A model generated the notes under the pieces. It saw only the letters and a program-made list of their open reading frames with translations, had not been told where the DNA came from and searched no databases. From Roseiconus lacunae (GTDB taxonomy: Bacteria > Planctomycetota > Planctomycetia > Pirellulales > Pirellulaceae), in the NCBI RefSeq assembly GCF_008312935.1, contig NZ_VSZO01000002.1, positions 345,406-409,405 on the forward strand: DNA of 64,000 bases, read 5' to 3'. Made by a program: the position numbers and the translations under genes. Positions 48,801 to 57,446 of this stretch are shown here, one piece after another. Within the stretch, counting starts at the first letter, position 1; every line of letters begins with the position of its first letter.

Positions 48801-51800
48801 TTGCCCCGCCAAACGAACAAGCCAAAACGCATCTGGTTGTTCACGCCGCCGACCAACACAACCTCAAGTCCGTCGACGTAGAGATTCCGCGCGATGCCAT
48901 GACCGTTTTCTGTGGCCCGAGCGGTAGCGGCAAAAGCTCGATGGCGATGGATACAATTTATGCCGAAGGTCAACGGCGCTACGTCGAATCGCTGTCCTCG
49001 TACGCGAGGCAGTTTATCGGCCAAGTTCAAAAGCCCAAGGTGGAACGGATTGATGGCCTTTCACCTGCGGTCGCCCTCGAGCAAAAGAACCTCGGTCATT
49101 CGCCCCGCAGCACCGTCGGGACGGTCACCGAAGTCTACGATTACCTTCGTATCCTGATGGCACGCTTGGGAACTCGCTATTGCCCCGACTGTGACGTCGA
49201 AGTCGGAACTCAGACACCGGACGAGATCACCGAAAAAATCTTGGCGATGCCCGAAGGTACGCGTGGCTTGATCTTGGCGCCGATCGAAGTCGTCGCCGGG
49301 GAAGCGTCCAAAGACACATGGCAATCTCTTCGCAGCCAAGGCTATGCACGCGTCAGAATCGATGGCCAAACGATGTCTCTCGAAGATGCGCCCGCACTTG
49401 ACCCACGTCGCCGGCAAACCGTGGAAGTGGTCGTCGACCGCGTCGTCATCAATCCCGACGAGCGATCACGAATCAGTGACAGTATCGAACAAGGGCTGTC
49501 GCTTGGGCTGGGAGTCATCTCGATCGCCGTTGCTGATCCCGAACGCGATGAAAAACACTGGGACACGATCACACACAGTCAACACTTGGTGTGCAGTCAG
49601 TGCGGCCGATCGTTTCCCACGCTGACGCCACATCACTTTTCCTTCAACAGTTCGGTCGGTTGGTGCACGCAGTGCGAAGGTTTAGGGAAACAACGTGGCA
49701 CGAACCCCGCCGCACTGCTCGGGTCGCCACGCCAGTCGCTTGCCGAAGGTGTCGCCTACTTATGGCCCGATGTCGATGAATCGATGTCGTTGTGGCTGCT
49801 TCGCGCACTTTCACGCCAAACCGGCGTCCCAATCGATGTCCCCTATGATGAACTGACTGCGACGCAGAAACGCATTCTCTTCCACGGGTTGGGTAAACGT
49901 TGGATCGAAGTCACCGAACGCGATTCAGATCCTGATTCGACTTCCAACGAACGCTTGTTCCGTTATCAATTCAAAGGTTTCTATCCGGCGCTCGAAGAAG
50001 CCTCGCGACTGACGCCTGGCCTGCGCGGACGGTTGGAACAGTTTGTCGATGAAATTGATTGCAGTGCGTGTCATGGCTCACGACTGCGCGAAGAATCGGC
50101 CGCTTGTCGATTCCGCGGTTTGACGATCGCCGACTTGGTGCACATGCCACTGGAACGTTTGGATGTGGCGGTCAAAACCTGGAAACTCGACCGACGCGAA
50201 AAGAAAATCGCCGGCGAGCTGGTCCGCGAAGTCAGCTCGCGGGTTCGTTTTCTGCTCGATGTCGGACTCGATTACTTAACGCTGCATCGGGGAGCCGCGA
50301 CGCTTTCCGGAGGCGAAGCCCAGCGGATTCGCCTTGCCGCGCAACTTGGCAGTGGCCTTTGCGGTGTCTTGTATGTGCTCGACGAACCGACGATTGGATT
50401 GCACCCCCGCGATAACTTGCGATTGTTGTCGGCACTGCATCGCTTGCGAGACCTTGGCAACACGTTGCTCGTCGTCGAACACGATCGAGACGTCATCGCC
50501 GGCAGTGACTACTTGTGTGACTTTGGCCCCCGCGCCGGGCGTCACGGCGGTCGCATCGTTGCCTCGGGAGATCCGCAGGCGCTGGTTCCTGCCGAACAAT
50601 CTGTGACCGGTGGCTATCTCCAAGGCACCAAACAGATCGCCGTCCCCCCTTCACGACGTCCTGTCTATTCCAAGGGCGGCGAACCGATGGTTAATTTCTT
50701 AAGTCTGTACGGTGCGTCAGAACATAATTTGCACGACGTCGATCTAAAGATTCCGCTCGGCGTCATGACTGCGGTCACTGGGCCTAGTGGAAGCGGTAAA
50801 AGCACGCTGATCGAAGGCACGTTGTATCCGATTCTTGCGAAACGATTGCACCGCACCCGCGAAAAACCGGGACGGTACGACCGCCTCGAAGGAATCCGGC
50901 ACATCGATAAAATCATCCGAGTCGACCAATCGCCGATTGGAAATACGCCGAGCAGTAACCCAGCAACCTACACCGGCGTCTTCGATGTGATCCGTGGGCT
51001 GTTCGCTTCGATTCCCGAAGCGGCCGAACAGCGATTCACCGTCCGAACGTTTAGCTTTAACGTCAGCGGAGGACGCTGCGAAACTTGCGAGGGTAGCGGG
51101 CAGCGTCGGATTGAGATGCACTTCCTGCCCGACGTATGGGTTCCATGCGAGGAATGTAATGCGCGTCGGTACAATGATGATGTCTTGGCGATCAAGTACC
51201 ACGGGAAGTCGATTGCCGATGTCTTGGAGATGCCTTGTGGCGAAGCGGTAGAACTATTCGCGTCCGAGCCTCGGATCGTTCGTGTCCTGCAAACCCTCTG
51301 CGATGTCGGCCTCGACTATGTGACTCTCGGACAATCTGCCCCGACATTGTCCGGTGGTGAAGCGCAGCGCGTGAAACTTGCCGCCGAGCTAGCACGACCG
51401 GGCACCGGCCGAACTCTGTATCTGTTAGATGAGCCGACGACCGGATTACACTTCGATGACATCGCGAAACTACTCGATGTCATGCAGCGTCTGGTTGATC
51501 GAGGCAATACTTGTGTGGTGATCGAGCACAACTTGGACGTCATCAAATGCGCCGACTGGGTGGTCGACATGGGGCCGGGGGCGGGCGTATCGGGCGGACA
51601 GATCGTCTTCGAAGGTACACCCGAACAACTCGCCGCAACTGCGAAGGGAAAGAAACGGGCGAACGTGTCAGTCACAGCTCCCTTCCTCGCCGATGCCTTA
51701 GAAGCTGCGAAGCATGCCGCCCCGGTTTCACCAAACGAACCATCCATGGCGACGTCTTCTGATGCTGCCCCCGATCTTTCGATCGAGAAAGAACCGCCGA

Positions 51801-52267
51801 TTGATACCGCTGCGCCCCCCCAATCCGAAGCGTCCGGCCAGGCGTCCGAGCCGGTAAGCTCGCGAGGAAAATCCAACGATGTTTGGCAAGTGCTCGGCCG
51901 TAAATGGCACTCGATGCCAAAAGGATTTGAAAACAACAGGAAACCGGAATGGCCATTGAAGTTACCCGATCGACTGTTTGACCAAATCGAAAAAATCGCT
52001 GGCCCCGATCGACTTAAGATGGCGGCCTCCAACCGAGTGGATGTCGTTGATGACAATGGCCAAGTTTGCTTGTCGATCCGAACTCGTGATCTTGATGCGG
52101 TCCGAATTATCTCGCGTCAATCGATCGCAAACCTCGAGACCGATGAACTCGTCGCCGCAAAAATCGATGTCCATGATGGCCACAGTGAAACGACCCTGGC
52201 GATCAATCGGCTTGGTCAAGCAAGCAAGCCGGCACTCAAACGTTTTCTAAAGCAAGTGCTACAGTGA
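45845..52267 (+). CDS. uvrA: Tandem double UvrA (excinuclease ABC subunit A) with extra C-terminal domain
   Basis: 2140 residues, over twice the roughly 940 of E. coli UvrA. The first full UvrA is about 1-955 and the second about 996-1950. All four Walker A lysines are intact (K39, K673, K1030, K1652), as are all four LSGGE signatures and DEPS/DEPT Walker B motifs. Both copies keep their zinc-finger CxxC sets (CPSCG/CESC and CAAC/CPIC; CSQC/CTQC and CETC/CEEC). It recognises DNA damage and loads UvrB; here one chain contains what is normally a UvrA2 dimer. Fused UvrA is known from Chlamydia. A low-complexity linker (about 1950-2010) leads to a last domain (about 2011-2140) with a GRKWHSMPKGF motif, not part of canonical UvrA. 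Confidence 0.96.
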   Translation: MSTTEIKVKGAREHNLRNVNLTLPRGELICFSGVSGSGKSSLAFDTLYAEGQRRYVESLSNYARQFMGQMPKPDVDLVSGLSPSISIAQKSTGNNPRSTVGTITEIYDFLRVLFARVGTPKCPKCDVEIAAQPADAITSRIIDCDPETDVWILAPLVRAKKGEFKDLFEDLRKQGFTRARVDGETIRLSDPPPLDRTRRHDVEVVVDRIGADQRDRGRIQEAVTQTLRLGDASVIVSLSEINSDSAAPPKQDLLYSSRYSCPSCGDSFRPPTPQLFSFNNPQGMCESCDGLGHLYTFIPEQIIPDDSKSIRHGAITLLGKWGDIGRYRRHIYKGFADAMDKALELEPGSMLQTKWRELSPEARKLWLWGSDSTYELTWRGGKRSRKYSGSFNGFIPELLDRYRTTNNKMQLRHLEKFMDTIDCVDCHGQRLNRQASATTITTKSKSFADRPERSLPDLCDLSIDRLYEFFTDLELTETDTKIAAEALKEIRTRIGFLLGVGLNYLTLSRTAPTLSGGESQRIRLAGQIGSGLVGVLYILDEPSIGLHARDNDRLIETLVRLRDAGNTLIVVEHDEDTMRASDRIIDFGPGPGVRGGKIVGMGSADELGDKPRSETGKYLSGKKSIAVPTRLRPTDHEQQLTIHGATFHNLKNVDVSIPLQTVTCVTGVSGSGKSSLIGGILEPALRNALNGAEAEVGEHDSISGLEHLDKTIAIDQSPIGRTPRSNPATYVKVFDEIRNLYAKMPEAKTRGYTASRFSFNVDGGRCAACDGNGATKLEMDFLADIWVTCPICAGRRYNRETLSVEFKGASIADVLEMDIAEALKLFKNVPKIAEKLQTLVDVGLEYLKLGQPSPTLSGGEAQRIKLSRELSKKETGRTLYVLDEPTTGLHFADIELLLKVIHGLADRGNTVVIVEHNLDVIKTSDHVIDLGPEGGEGGGKVIIAGRPQEVAECSESHTGASLAKTLGIRPAKKRKKRGSGKATVELAPPNEQAKTHLVVHAADQHNLKSVDVEIPRDAMTVFCGPSGSGKSSMAMDTIYAEGQRRYVESLSSYARQFIGQVQKPKVERIDGLSPAVALEQKNLGHSPRSTVGTVTEVYDYLRILMARLGTRYCPDCDVEVGTQTPDEITEKILAMPEGTRGLILAPIEVVAGEASKDTWQSLRSQGYARVRIDGQTMSLEDAPALDPRRRQTVEVVVDRVVINPDERSRISDSIEQGLSLGLGVISIAVADPERDEKHWDTITHSQHLVCSQCGRSFPTLTPHHFSFNSSVGWCTQCEGLGKQRGTNPAALLGSPRQSLAEGVAYLWPDVDESMSLWLLRALSRQTGVPIDVPYDELTATQKRILFHGLGKRWIEVTERDSDPDSTSNERLFRYQFKGFYPALEEASRLTPGLRGRLEQFVDEIDCSACHGSRLREESAACRFRGLTIADLVHMPLERLDVAVKTWKLDRREKKIAGELVREVSSRVRFLLDVGLDYLTLHRGAATLSGGEAQRIRLAAQLGSGLCGVLYVLDEPTIGLHPRDNLRLLSALHRLRDLGNTLLVVEHDRDVIAGSDYLCDFGPRAGRHGGRIVASGDPQALVPAEQSVTGGYLQGTKQIAVPPSRRPVYSKGGEPMVNFLSLYGASEHNLHDVDLKIPLGVMTAVTGPSGSGKSTLIEGTLYPILAKRLHRTREKPGRYDRLEGIRHIDKIIRVDQSPIGNTPSSNPATYTGVFDVIRGLFASIPEAAEQRFTVRTFSFNVSGGRCETCEGSGQRRIEMHFLPDVWVPCEECNARRYNDDVLAIKYHGKSIADVLEMPCGEAVELFASEPRIVRVLQTLCDVGLDYVTLGQSAPTLSGGEAQRVKLAAELARPGTGRTLYLLDEPTTGLHFDDIAKLLDVMQRLVDRGNTCVVIEHNLDVIKCADWVVDMGPGAGVSGGQIVFEGTPEQLAATAKGKKRANVSVTAPFLADALEAAKHAAPVSPNEPSMATSSDAAPDLSIEKEPPIDTAAPPQSEASGQASEPVSSRGKSNDVWQVLGRKWHSMPKGFENNRKPEWPLKLPDRLFDQIEKIAGPDRLKMAASNRVDVVDDNGQVCLSIRTRDLDAVRIISRQSIANLETDELVAAKIDVHDGHSETTLAINRLGQASKPALKRFLKQVLQ

Positions 52268-52334
52268 TGCGGCTAGCGAATCCAGTTGAAATGCATGGCG
52301 AGATAGGCCCGACGGCCAGCAGTCTGACCAACCG

Positions 52335-52757
52335 CTAGTCGAATTTCTGACGGCGTTGTTGTTTCTTTTGGCTTTGTTGAATCTTCGCCTCTTTGCGGCG
52401 ACGGCGACTTCCGGCGGTTGGCTTGGTCGGCTTTCGTTTCCGTGGCGGCCGTCTGGTTTCGGTGAGCATTTCAACCAGCTTTGCACGGACTTCCGCCAGG
52501 TTTTGCATTTGCTCGCGATGGCGATCACTCTGCAAGACCAAGGCACCGTCACGGTTGATTCGGTTCGAGAATTTGCGGCGAAACCGATCCTTCCATTCAT
52601 CGGAAATCTGTTCCGTCGCTTCAAATTCCCAATGCAAGATAACCTTAGAATTTACCTTGTTCACGTTTTGCCCCCCCGGACCGCTACTTCGCGCCGTCGT
52701 GACGGTGAATTCGGCAGCAGGGAGCGTTAAGTAGGAACTGACAATCAAATCATTCAT
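52335..52757 (-). CDS. arfB: Alternative ribosome-rescue factor ArfB (YaeJ)
   Basis: 140 residues, the length of ArfB. The N-terminal domain has the GGQ motif at 28-30 in SSGPGGQNVNKVNSKV, which hydrolyses peptidyl-tRNA. The C-terminal tail is Lys/Arg/Gln rich (RRRRKEAKIQQSQKKQQRRQ) and fits the empty mRNA channel of stalled ribosomes. It lies 67 bp after uvrA on the opposite strand. Confidence 0.95.
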   Translation of the reverse strand: MNDLIVSSYLTLPAAEFTVTTARSSGPGGQNVNKVNSKVILHWEFEATEQISDEWKDRFRRKFSNRINRDGALVLQSDRHREQMQNLAEVRAKLVEMLTETRRPPRKRKPTKPTAGSRRRRKEAKIQQSQKKQQRRQKFD

Positions 52758-52939
52758 AGTTGCGTATCGAAGAAATCGTTACCGGAGTCTTCACGTGAGT
52801 TCTTTTGATCAAAACGCATCGCGATGATTTATCATAGAGGCGGCGTCGAGAGTTTGAAGCGCCAAAGCGGATGTCGATTGATCGGGCCAAGGAAAACACC
52901 GCAACTTTCGTCCGACTTCTTTTCTTGTATACATTTGCA

Positions 52940-53887
52940 ATGAACGACAAGACTCGACGTACGAAGGTTCGACGTATCATTTTGCTAGTGATCGCTTTGA
53001 TCACGATTCCCGGTGCCTACGCCTACATCGAACTTGTGCTCGCCCGTCCGATCGGTGAAGGTCCGGCCGGTCCCGCCGTCGATGCGGCAGATTTTAAGGA
53101 CGTCTGGACTGATCGCGCGGTCAAGGTCCTTGGAATCGGTGACAGTGTGACCGCAGGACTGGGAGCGAAGAGCCCCAGCCATACGTTTTTCAACCGTATC
53201 CTCGAGAATCCTGCGGATGAATTCCCTGCGATGCAAGGCGTATGTCTTTCGGCGGTACTGCCGAACCTCGACCATGAGAATCATGCAATTTCTGGTTCGG
53301 AGTCCGACCTCCATCTTGAGATCATCCGGGAAGAAATCCCGGTCGAAGAACAAGCCTACGGAATCGTCCTAATGACCTCAGGCGGTAACGACCTGATTCA
53401 CAGTTACGGCCGAAGCGCTCCTCGCCAATGCGCGATGTACGGTGCCACACTGAAACAAGCCGCGCCATGGATTGACAACTTTAAGATCCGATTGCGCACC
53501 ATGTTCGAAGAGATCGACCAGAAGTTTCCGGTCGGATGCGAGATCTACATCGGCGACATCTATGATCCGACCGATGGCGTAGGCGATGCACCGAGTATCT
53601 TTCTTCCCGACTGGCCCGACGGGCTGGCGATCCACGCCCGATACAACGAGACGATCCGTTCGGTCGCTGCCGAACGAAACAACGTTTTTGTCGTCCCGTT
53701 GCATGCAACCTTTCTCGGGCACGGTTCACATTGCCGGCAATTCTGGCGTTCGACCTATGATCGCGAAGACCCGCACTACTGGTTTTACAGCAATATCGAA
53801 GACCCAAACGATCGTGGCTATGACGCGATTCGCCGCACATTTCTAAACACGATCGTCCAACATTCACGCCTGAAGCCAAGAGAGTAA
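52940..53887 (+). CDS. SGNH/GDSL hydrolase, membrane-anchored or exported
   Basis: 315 residues from the ATG at 52940 (MNDKTRRTKVRRI), which gives a normal basic N-region before a hydrophobic helix; an in-frame ATG at 52871 is possible. Block I is GIGDSVTAG with Ser69, and block III is SGGND with Asn150. The expected DxxH block is unusual: H279 lies in REDPHYW, with Asp two and Glu three residues before it. Substrate unknown; the family covers esterases and lipases. Repeat copy B begins 21 bases after the stop. Confidence 0.82.
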   Translation: MNDKTRRTKVRRIILLVIALITIPGAYAYIELVLARPIGEGPAGPAVDAADFKDVWTDRAVKVLGIGDSVTAGLGAKSPSHTFFNRILENPADEFPAMQGVCLSAVLPNLDHENHAISGSESDLHLEIIREEIPVEEQAYGIVLMTSGGNDLIHSYGRSAPRQCAMYGATLKQAAPWIDNFKIRLRTMFEEIDQKFPVGCEIYIGDIYDPTDGVGDAPSIFLPDWPDGLAIHARYNETIRSVAAERNNVFVVPLHATFLGHGSHCRQFWRSTYDREDPHYWFYSNIEDPNDRGYDAIRRTFLNTIVQHSRLKPRE

Positions 53888-53908
53888 ACGACGATGGCCC
53901 GACGCCAG

Positions 53909-54006
53909 TGCTTCGTCAACCTTTGAGTTTAGGATTAGCCGCATGGCGTTAGCCACGGTTTCGGTGCAGGAACCGGGGATAACGCACGTCGGCCGATGAG
54001 CCGAAC
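53909..54006 (+). repeat. Dispersed intergenic repeat, copy B
   Basis: 98 bp, same length as copy A and about 85% alike by eye. The middle stem GCGTTA/TAACGC with GGTT/AACC around a TCGGTGCAGG loop (53946-53985) is clear; the second hairpin CGGCC-GATG-AGCCG has one mismatch. It fills the whole gap between the convergent SGNH and DapA-family genes. Confidence 0.88.
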
Positions 54007-54912
54007 TCAGGATTTCATCGCTGTCACGGCGCCACGAATTTTCTGAACAATTGATTCATCCAAATCGCTGACCAGCGGAAGCATTGGCCCAGTTTGGGCG
54101 ATGCCCGCCTCGGCTACCGCGTGATGCAACACACGAATAGGGCTGTACTCGTTTCGCAGGTCTTCTAGCGGCAAAAACCATTGTCGAATCTGTTCGGCCG
54201 TTTCGAATTCGCCGGCATGAATCGCATGCATCATCTCCATACTTCGCTTCGGAGCAACACAAACACAGCCGCTGGTAAATCCGGTCACACCAAAATCGCG
54301 CAGGTGAACGATCGCCGGCTGTTCGCCGATTCCGCTGACCATGCGTTCGGTCGGAAAGACATCGATCAGCGATTTCAAATAGGGATCATCCGACGGATCG
54401 TCGAGCACGACGGCGTACTTGATCCATGAAATCACGCCATCTTTTTCGAGGGATGCGACCAACTTTGGGTCAAGCCATTGATCGAATTTCAAATACAACA
54501 CCAAAGGCTTGCCGAGTCGTTCGGCCAATCGACGCACACCACTCGCACACCCATGTTGATCGACAATGTCGCGCGACGGCAACAACATCGCCGTCGAGAA
54601 CGGGTACTCACGAAGCACGTCGACCTGGTCACACGCCAGACCATAGGCCGGACCGATCGAAGGGACGACGGTGGTCTGGTCGCCGGAGTTTTCGGCAAGC
54701 ATTTGAAGCGTTGACGCGAATTCACTTAGCCGAATGTGATAGAAGAGCGCGTTGCCACCGTAGAGCAACGATCGCACACCACCGTCTTCTAGAAAACGAA
54801 TGATTTTGCGGTTCTCTTCTGAGCAAACCTCACCTTCAGCATTTCGAGCCAGTGGTGGTACGGCAAAAACACTTTCACGCAAATGCGCGGCATCAAATTC
54901 TGAGTTCAACAT
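54007..54912 (-). CDS. DapA-family (dihydrodipicolinate synthase/NAL) aldolase
   Basis: 301 residues. The Schiff-base lysine is K165 in WIKYAVV, and the conserved tyrosine is Y140 in LVLYLK, as in the DHDPS/N-acetylneuraminate lyase superfamily. The usual GTTGE motif is replaced by GGNALF, so it is not a standard DapA. It probably cleaves or condenses a 2-keto-3-deoxy acid. It starts nine bases after the SMP-30-type lactonase, as the last gene of a three-gene operon, which argues for a sugar-acid aldolase over lysine biosynthesis. Confidence 0.85.
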   Translation of the reverse strand: MLNSEFDAAHLRESVFAVPPLARNAEGEVCSEENRKIIRFLEDGGVRSLLYGGNALFYHIRLSEFASTLQMLAENSGDQTTVVPSIGPAYGLACDQVDVLREYPFSTAMLLPSRDIVDQHGCASGVRRLAERLGKPLVLYLKFDQWLDPKLVASLEKDGVISWIKYAVVLDDPSDDPYLKSLIDVFPTERMVSGIGEQPAIVHLRDFGVTGFTSGCVCVAPKRSMEMMHAIHAGEFETAEQIRQWFLPLEDLRNEYSPIRVLHHAVAEAGIAQTGPMLPLVSDLDESIVQKIRGAVTAMKS

Positions 54913-54921
54913 GATGATTGA

Positions 54922-55857
54922 TTAATGGAGTCCGGCGATGGGCATTGCGACACGATACAGGCCCGTTCGCGCGGTCACGTACATGGTCTTCCGGTCGTCG
55001 CCACCAAAGCTAACGTTTGCGGGTTTTTGAGGAAACTCGACCAAACCGATTTGCTTTCCCGCTGGAGAGAAAATTTGAACGCCTAGATCACTCGTGATAT
55101 AGACGTTGCCTTGGACATCCAACGCAATTCCGTCAGCCCCGGTACCGGATTTACCTTCCGGTTGAGTGAGTTCGCAGAACGTTTTTGCCGGGCTTAGTTT
55201 TCCAGGCCCGAGCACTTCATAGACCAGCATCTCGGACTGTCCGCTAGGGCAAACATAAAGTCGACTTCCATCGGGTGAAAGTCCGATGCCATTGGGAGCT
55301 TTGATGTCAGACGTCACGCGCGAAACGCGGCGAGGTTCACCGTCATCGCTCGCTGGGCTGATGTAATAGACCGCTTGAATGGTTTGCGGTAGCGGTGTTG
55401 GTGCGCGGAAAAGTGGGTCGGTAAAATAAATCCCACCATTGGCGTCGACGATCAAATCGTTCGGGGCATTGAATCTCCGTCCGCCAAACTTATCCGCAAG
55501 GGTCGTCGCCGCGCCCGTCTTGATGTCATATTCGACGACTTGGCCGTCCATCTGGCAGGCCCTGATTTTTCCGTCGGAGGCGATCAAGATTCCGTTGGTG
55601 TGACCGCTCTGATCGGTGAACCGATCAATTGATCCGTCCTCACGCAAGCGAAAGACGGAGTTGTTCGGGATATCCGAAAAAAACAAGGACTTGGATTTCG
55701 GTTCCCAGGCTGGGCCTTCCGTAAACGCGTATCCGTCTTGGACCAATTCAACTTTGCCGATCGGTTCGATCGACTCCGCCGCCGGTTCATCTTGGGCACT
55801 ACCAATCGTGCCCATCAACAAAATTGCGGTGCAATATATCCATCGCGTCATTTTCAT
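54922..55857 (-). CDS. Exported SMP-30/gluconolactonase family protein
   Basis: 311 residues with a signal peptide (about 1-21). Six-bladed propeller features are seen: AFTEGPAWEPKSKSLFFSD at blade 1 (metal-binding Glu), HTNGILIASDG, NAPNDLIVDANGGIYFTDP and APNGIGLSPDGSRLYV. These match calcium- or zinc-dependent lactonases that open aldonolactones. GGGAGAA precedes the start. It lies between the GH10-like and DapA-family genes on the minus strand, so a lactone to aldonic acid step is plausible. Confidence 0.9.
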   Translation of the reverse strand: MKMTRWIYCTAILLMGTIGSAQDEPAAESIEPIGKVELVQDGYAFTEGPAWEPKSKSLFFSDIPNNSVFRLREDGSIDRFTDQSGHTNGILIASDGKIRACQMDGQVVEYDIKTGAATTLADKFGGRRFNAPNDLIVDANGGIYFTDPLFRAPTPLPQTIQAVYYISPASDDGEPRRVSRVTSDIKAPNGIGLSPDGSRLYVCPSGQSEMLVYEVLGPGKLSPAKTFCELTQPEGKSGTGADGIALDVQGNVYITSDLGVQIFSPAGKQIGLVEFPQKPANVSFGGDDRKTMYVTARTGLYRVAMPIAGLH

Positions 55858-55949
55858 CTGTGTTCTCCCGGTGACTTGTCGGTGGGCTTTGCTGATCGCT
55901 CATGACTCGCTTCGTCGGTGACAACCGAATATCGTGGCGAGGCAGAGCG

Positions 55950-57446
55950 TTAAGTCAGCAACTCTTCGCGTAGGCGTTCAAAATAATCCAAGACAGGACG
56001 CGGGTCGCCTGCGGCATCGATCACGCCAGAGTGGGCTTGAACATGCGGTTCATCATCGGCCCAACCATCCCAGACGATCCCATGGACCATGTGCTTAGCC
56101 AATAGTGTACGAACTAATGGACCGGCCGTGCGAAGCTGATTGGCGGCCAACTCCGCTTTGTTGTCCCCGTTGATCAATGTCGGCCGATTGACACGTGCCT
56201 GTGCGTCGTTGCCGCAATCGCCCGGGATAGTCATTTGCACCAACATCGGAATGCCCAACGTCGCCCAGCGATCGATCATTTGTCCGAAATCGAGTGCCGA
56301 TCGGGGCAGAGTCGCATCGGCGGCATAGTTCAAACGGATGTCCAACCCGATCCCCGCCATCCCCAACCCGCTACGCGCGATCGCATCGGCAAAATGTAAC
56401 GCTGAAATTCCGTCACGGTGCTTTGCCAAGTATTCGCCGAAGGGTTGGTCGAACGAAATGATCGCTGGCGTATTTGGATCAACACGTCGGACGGTTTGCA
56501 AAATCGCGACCGCCAATCGCATCACTTGTTCATCGTCCAATGGAATCGGCCCGGGCGTATTCAACCCGGTCGCACAATTCCACAGGTGGACCGATCCGCG
56601 ATAGCGATTGACCACACGCTCGGTGTACTGCGTAATCGACGACAAGAACGATTCAAAGTTATCTTCGATCAAGTAAAACCAAGCTGGCATCATCTCGCTG
56701 CGGAAATCCAACAGCGGACCGCAGAGGACCTTCATCCCGCGTTCACCGCACCACTGGATCGTACGATCGCATTTTTCAAAATCGAAGCGTCCCGCTTCCT
56801 CTTCGATCAACGACCAGTTCAGCCGTACCGCCGCCGTGTTGAATGCTTTGTTAAAACGGGAGGAATGCTGCGACCGAGTCGGTGAAGGGGGCACGACGCT
56901 GCCAGCGAGAAGTGTCCCGAGCTGCGGTTCGCGTTGTTTGCGAAAGGCGATTGACTGTAGCGCAAACGATTCACCGAGATCTGCGATCGCATTTTCCAAC
57001 GTCGCAATCGCTTGCAAGGCAGCTTTCGAGCAAGCACTTAAATCGTCACGTAACGTGGCGGCATCAAGGAACTGTTCGGTTCCGCGTTGAAGCAATTCGC
57101 CAAACCGATCACTCAGTGACAACCCGGCTCGTTGCCAAGCATCTGATTGAACGCGAGCCCGATAACAACTGCCACGCGCGAGTTCCAAAAACAGCGGATA
57201 CCGCTGCTCGCCAGGCATCAAAGTACACGTCGAAAGCGTCCTGTAACCGAGCCCTTTGGTCGGGCAAGTCAAATACAGTTTCCCGGATGTCTCGACGGGA
57301 CGCTTGATCGTCAAGACGCCGTCGTCCTTGGATAACTTACACTCCCAAGGGACGCCCTCGATGCCACAGATGTACGCGTCTTTCCAAAGCGTTTGCTTCA
57401 GCAACAGCGTGGAATCTGGCGGAACGGCGAAGTGAAATTGCCCCAT
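55950..57446 (-). CDS. Degenerate GH10-like (endo-xylanase-fold) protein
   Basis: 498 residues. The C-terminal half (about 185-490) follows the GH10 barrel: EEEAGRFDFEKCDRTIQWC at the second strand region, GMKVLCGPLLDF, and VHGIVWDGWADDEP near the end, where GH10 has VxVWGW. The two catalytic glutamates are missing: the acid/base segment reads VHLWNCATG (residues 287-294) where GH10 has WDVVNE, and the nucleophile segment reads LVQMTIPGD (402-410) where GH10 has ITELD. The N-terminal about 180 residues are beta-rich and may bind carbohydrate. No signal peptide is visible. It is the first gene of the lactonase-aldolase operon. It may be a pseudoenzyme or use other catalytic residues. Confidence 0.75.
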   Translation of the reverse strand: MGQFHFAVPPDSTLLLKQTLWKDAYICGIEGVPWECKLSKDDGVLTIKRPVETSGKLYLTCPTKGLGYRTLSTCTLMPGEQRYPLFLELARGSCYRARVQSDAWQRAGLSLSDRFGELLQRGTEQFLDAATLRDDLSACSKAALQAIATLENAIADLGESFALQSIAFRKQREPQLGTLLAGSVVPPSPTRSQHSSRFNKAFNTAAVRLNWSLIEEEAGRFDFEKCDRTIQWCGERGMKVLCGPLLDFRSEMMPAWFYLIEDNFESFLSSITQYTERVVNRYRGSVHLWNCATGLNTPGPIPLDDEQVMRLAVAILQTVRRVDPNTPAIISFDQPFGEYLAKHRDGISALHFADAIARSGLGMAGIGLDIRLNYAADATLPRSALDFGQMIDRWATLGIPMLVQMTIPGDCGNDAQARVNRPTLINGDNKAELAANQLRTAGPLVRTLLAKHMVHGIVWDGWADDEPHVQAHSGVIDAAGDPRPVLDYFERLREELLT

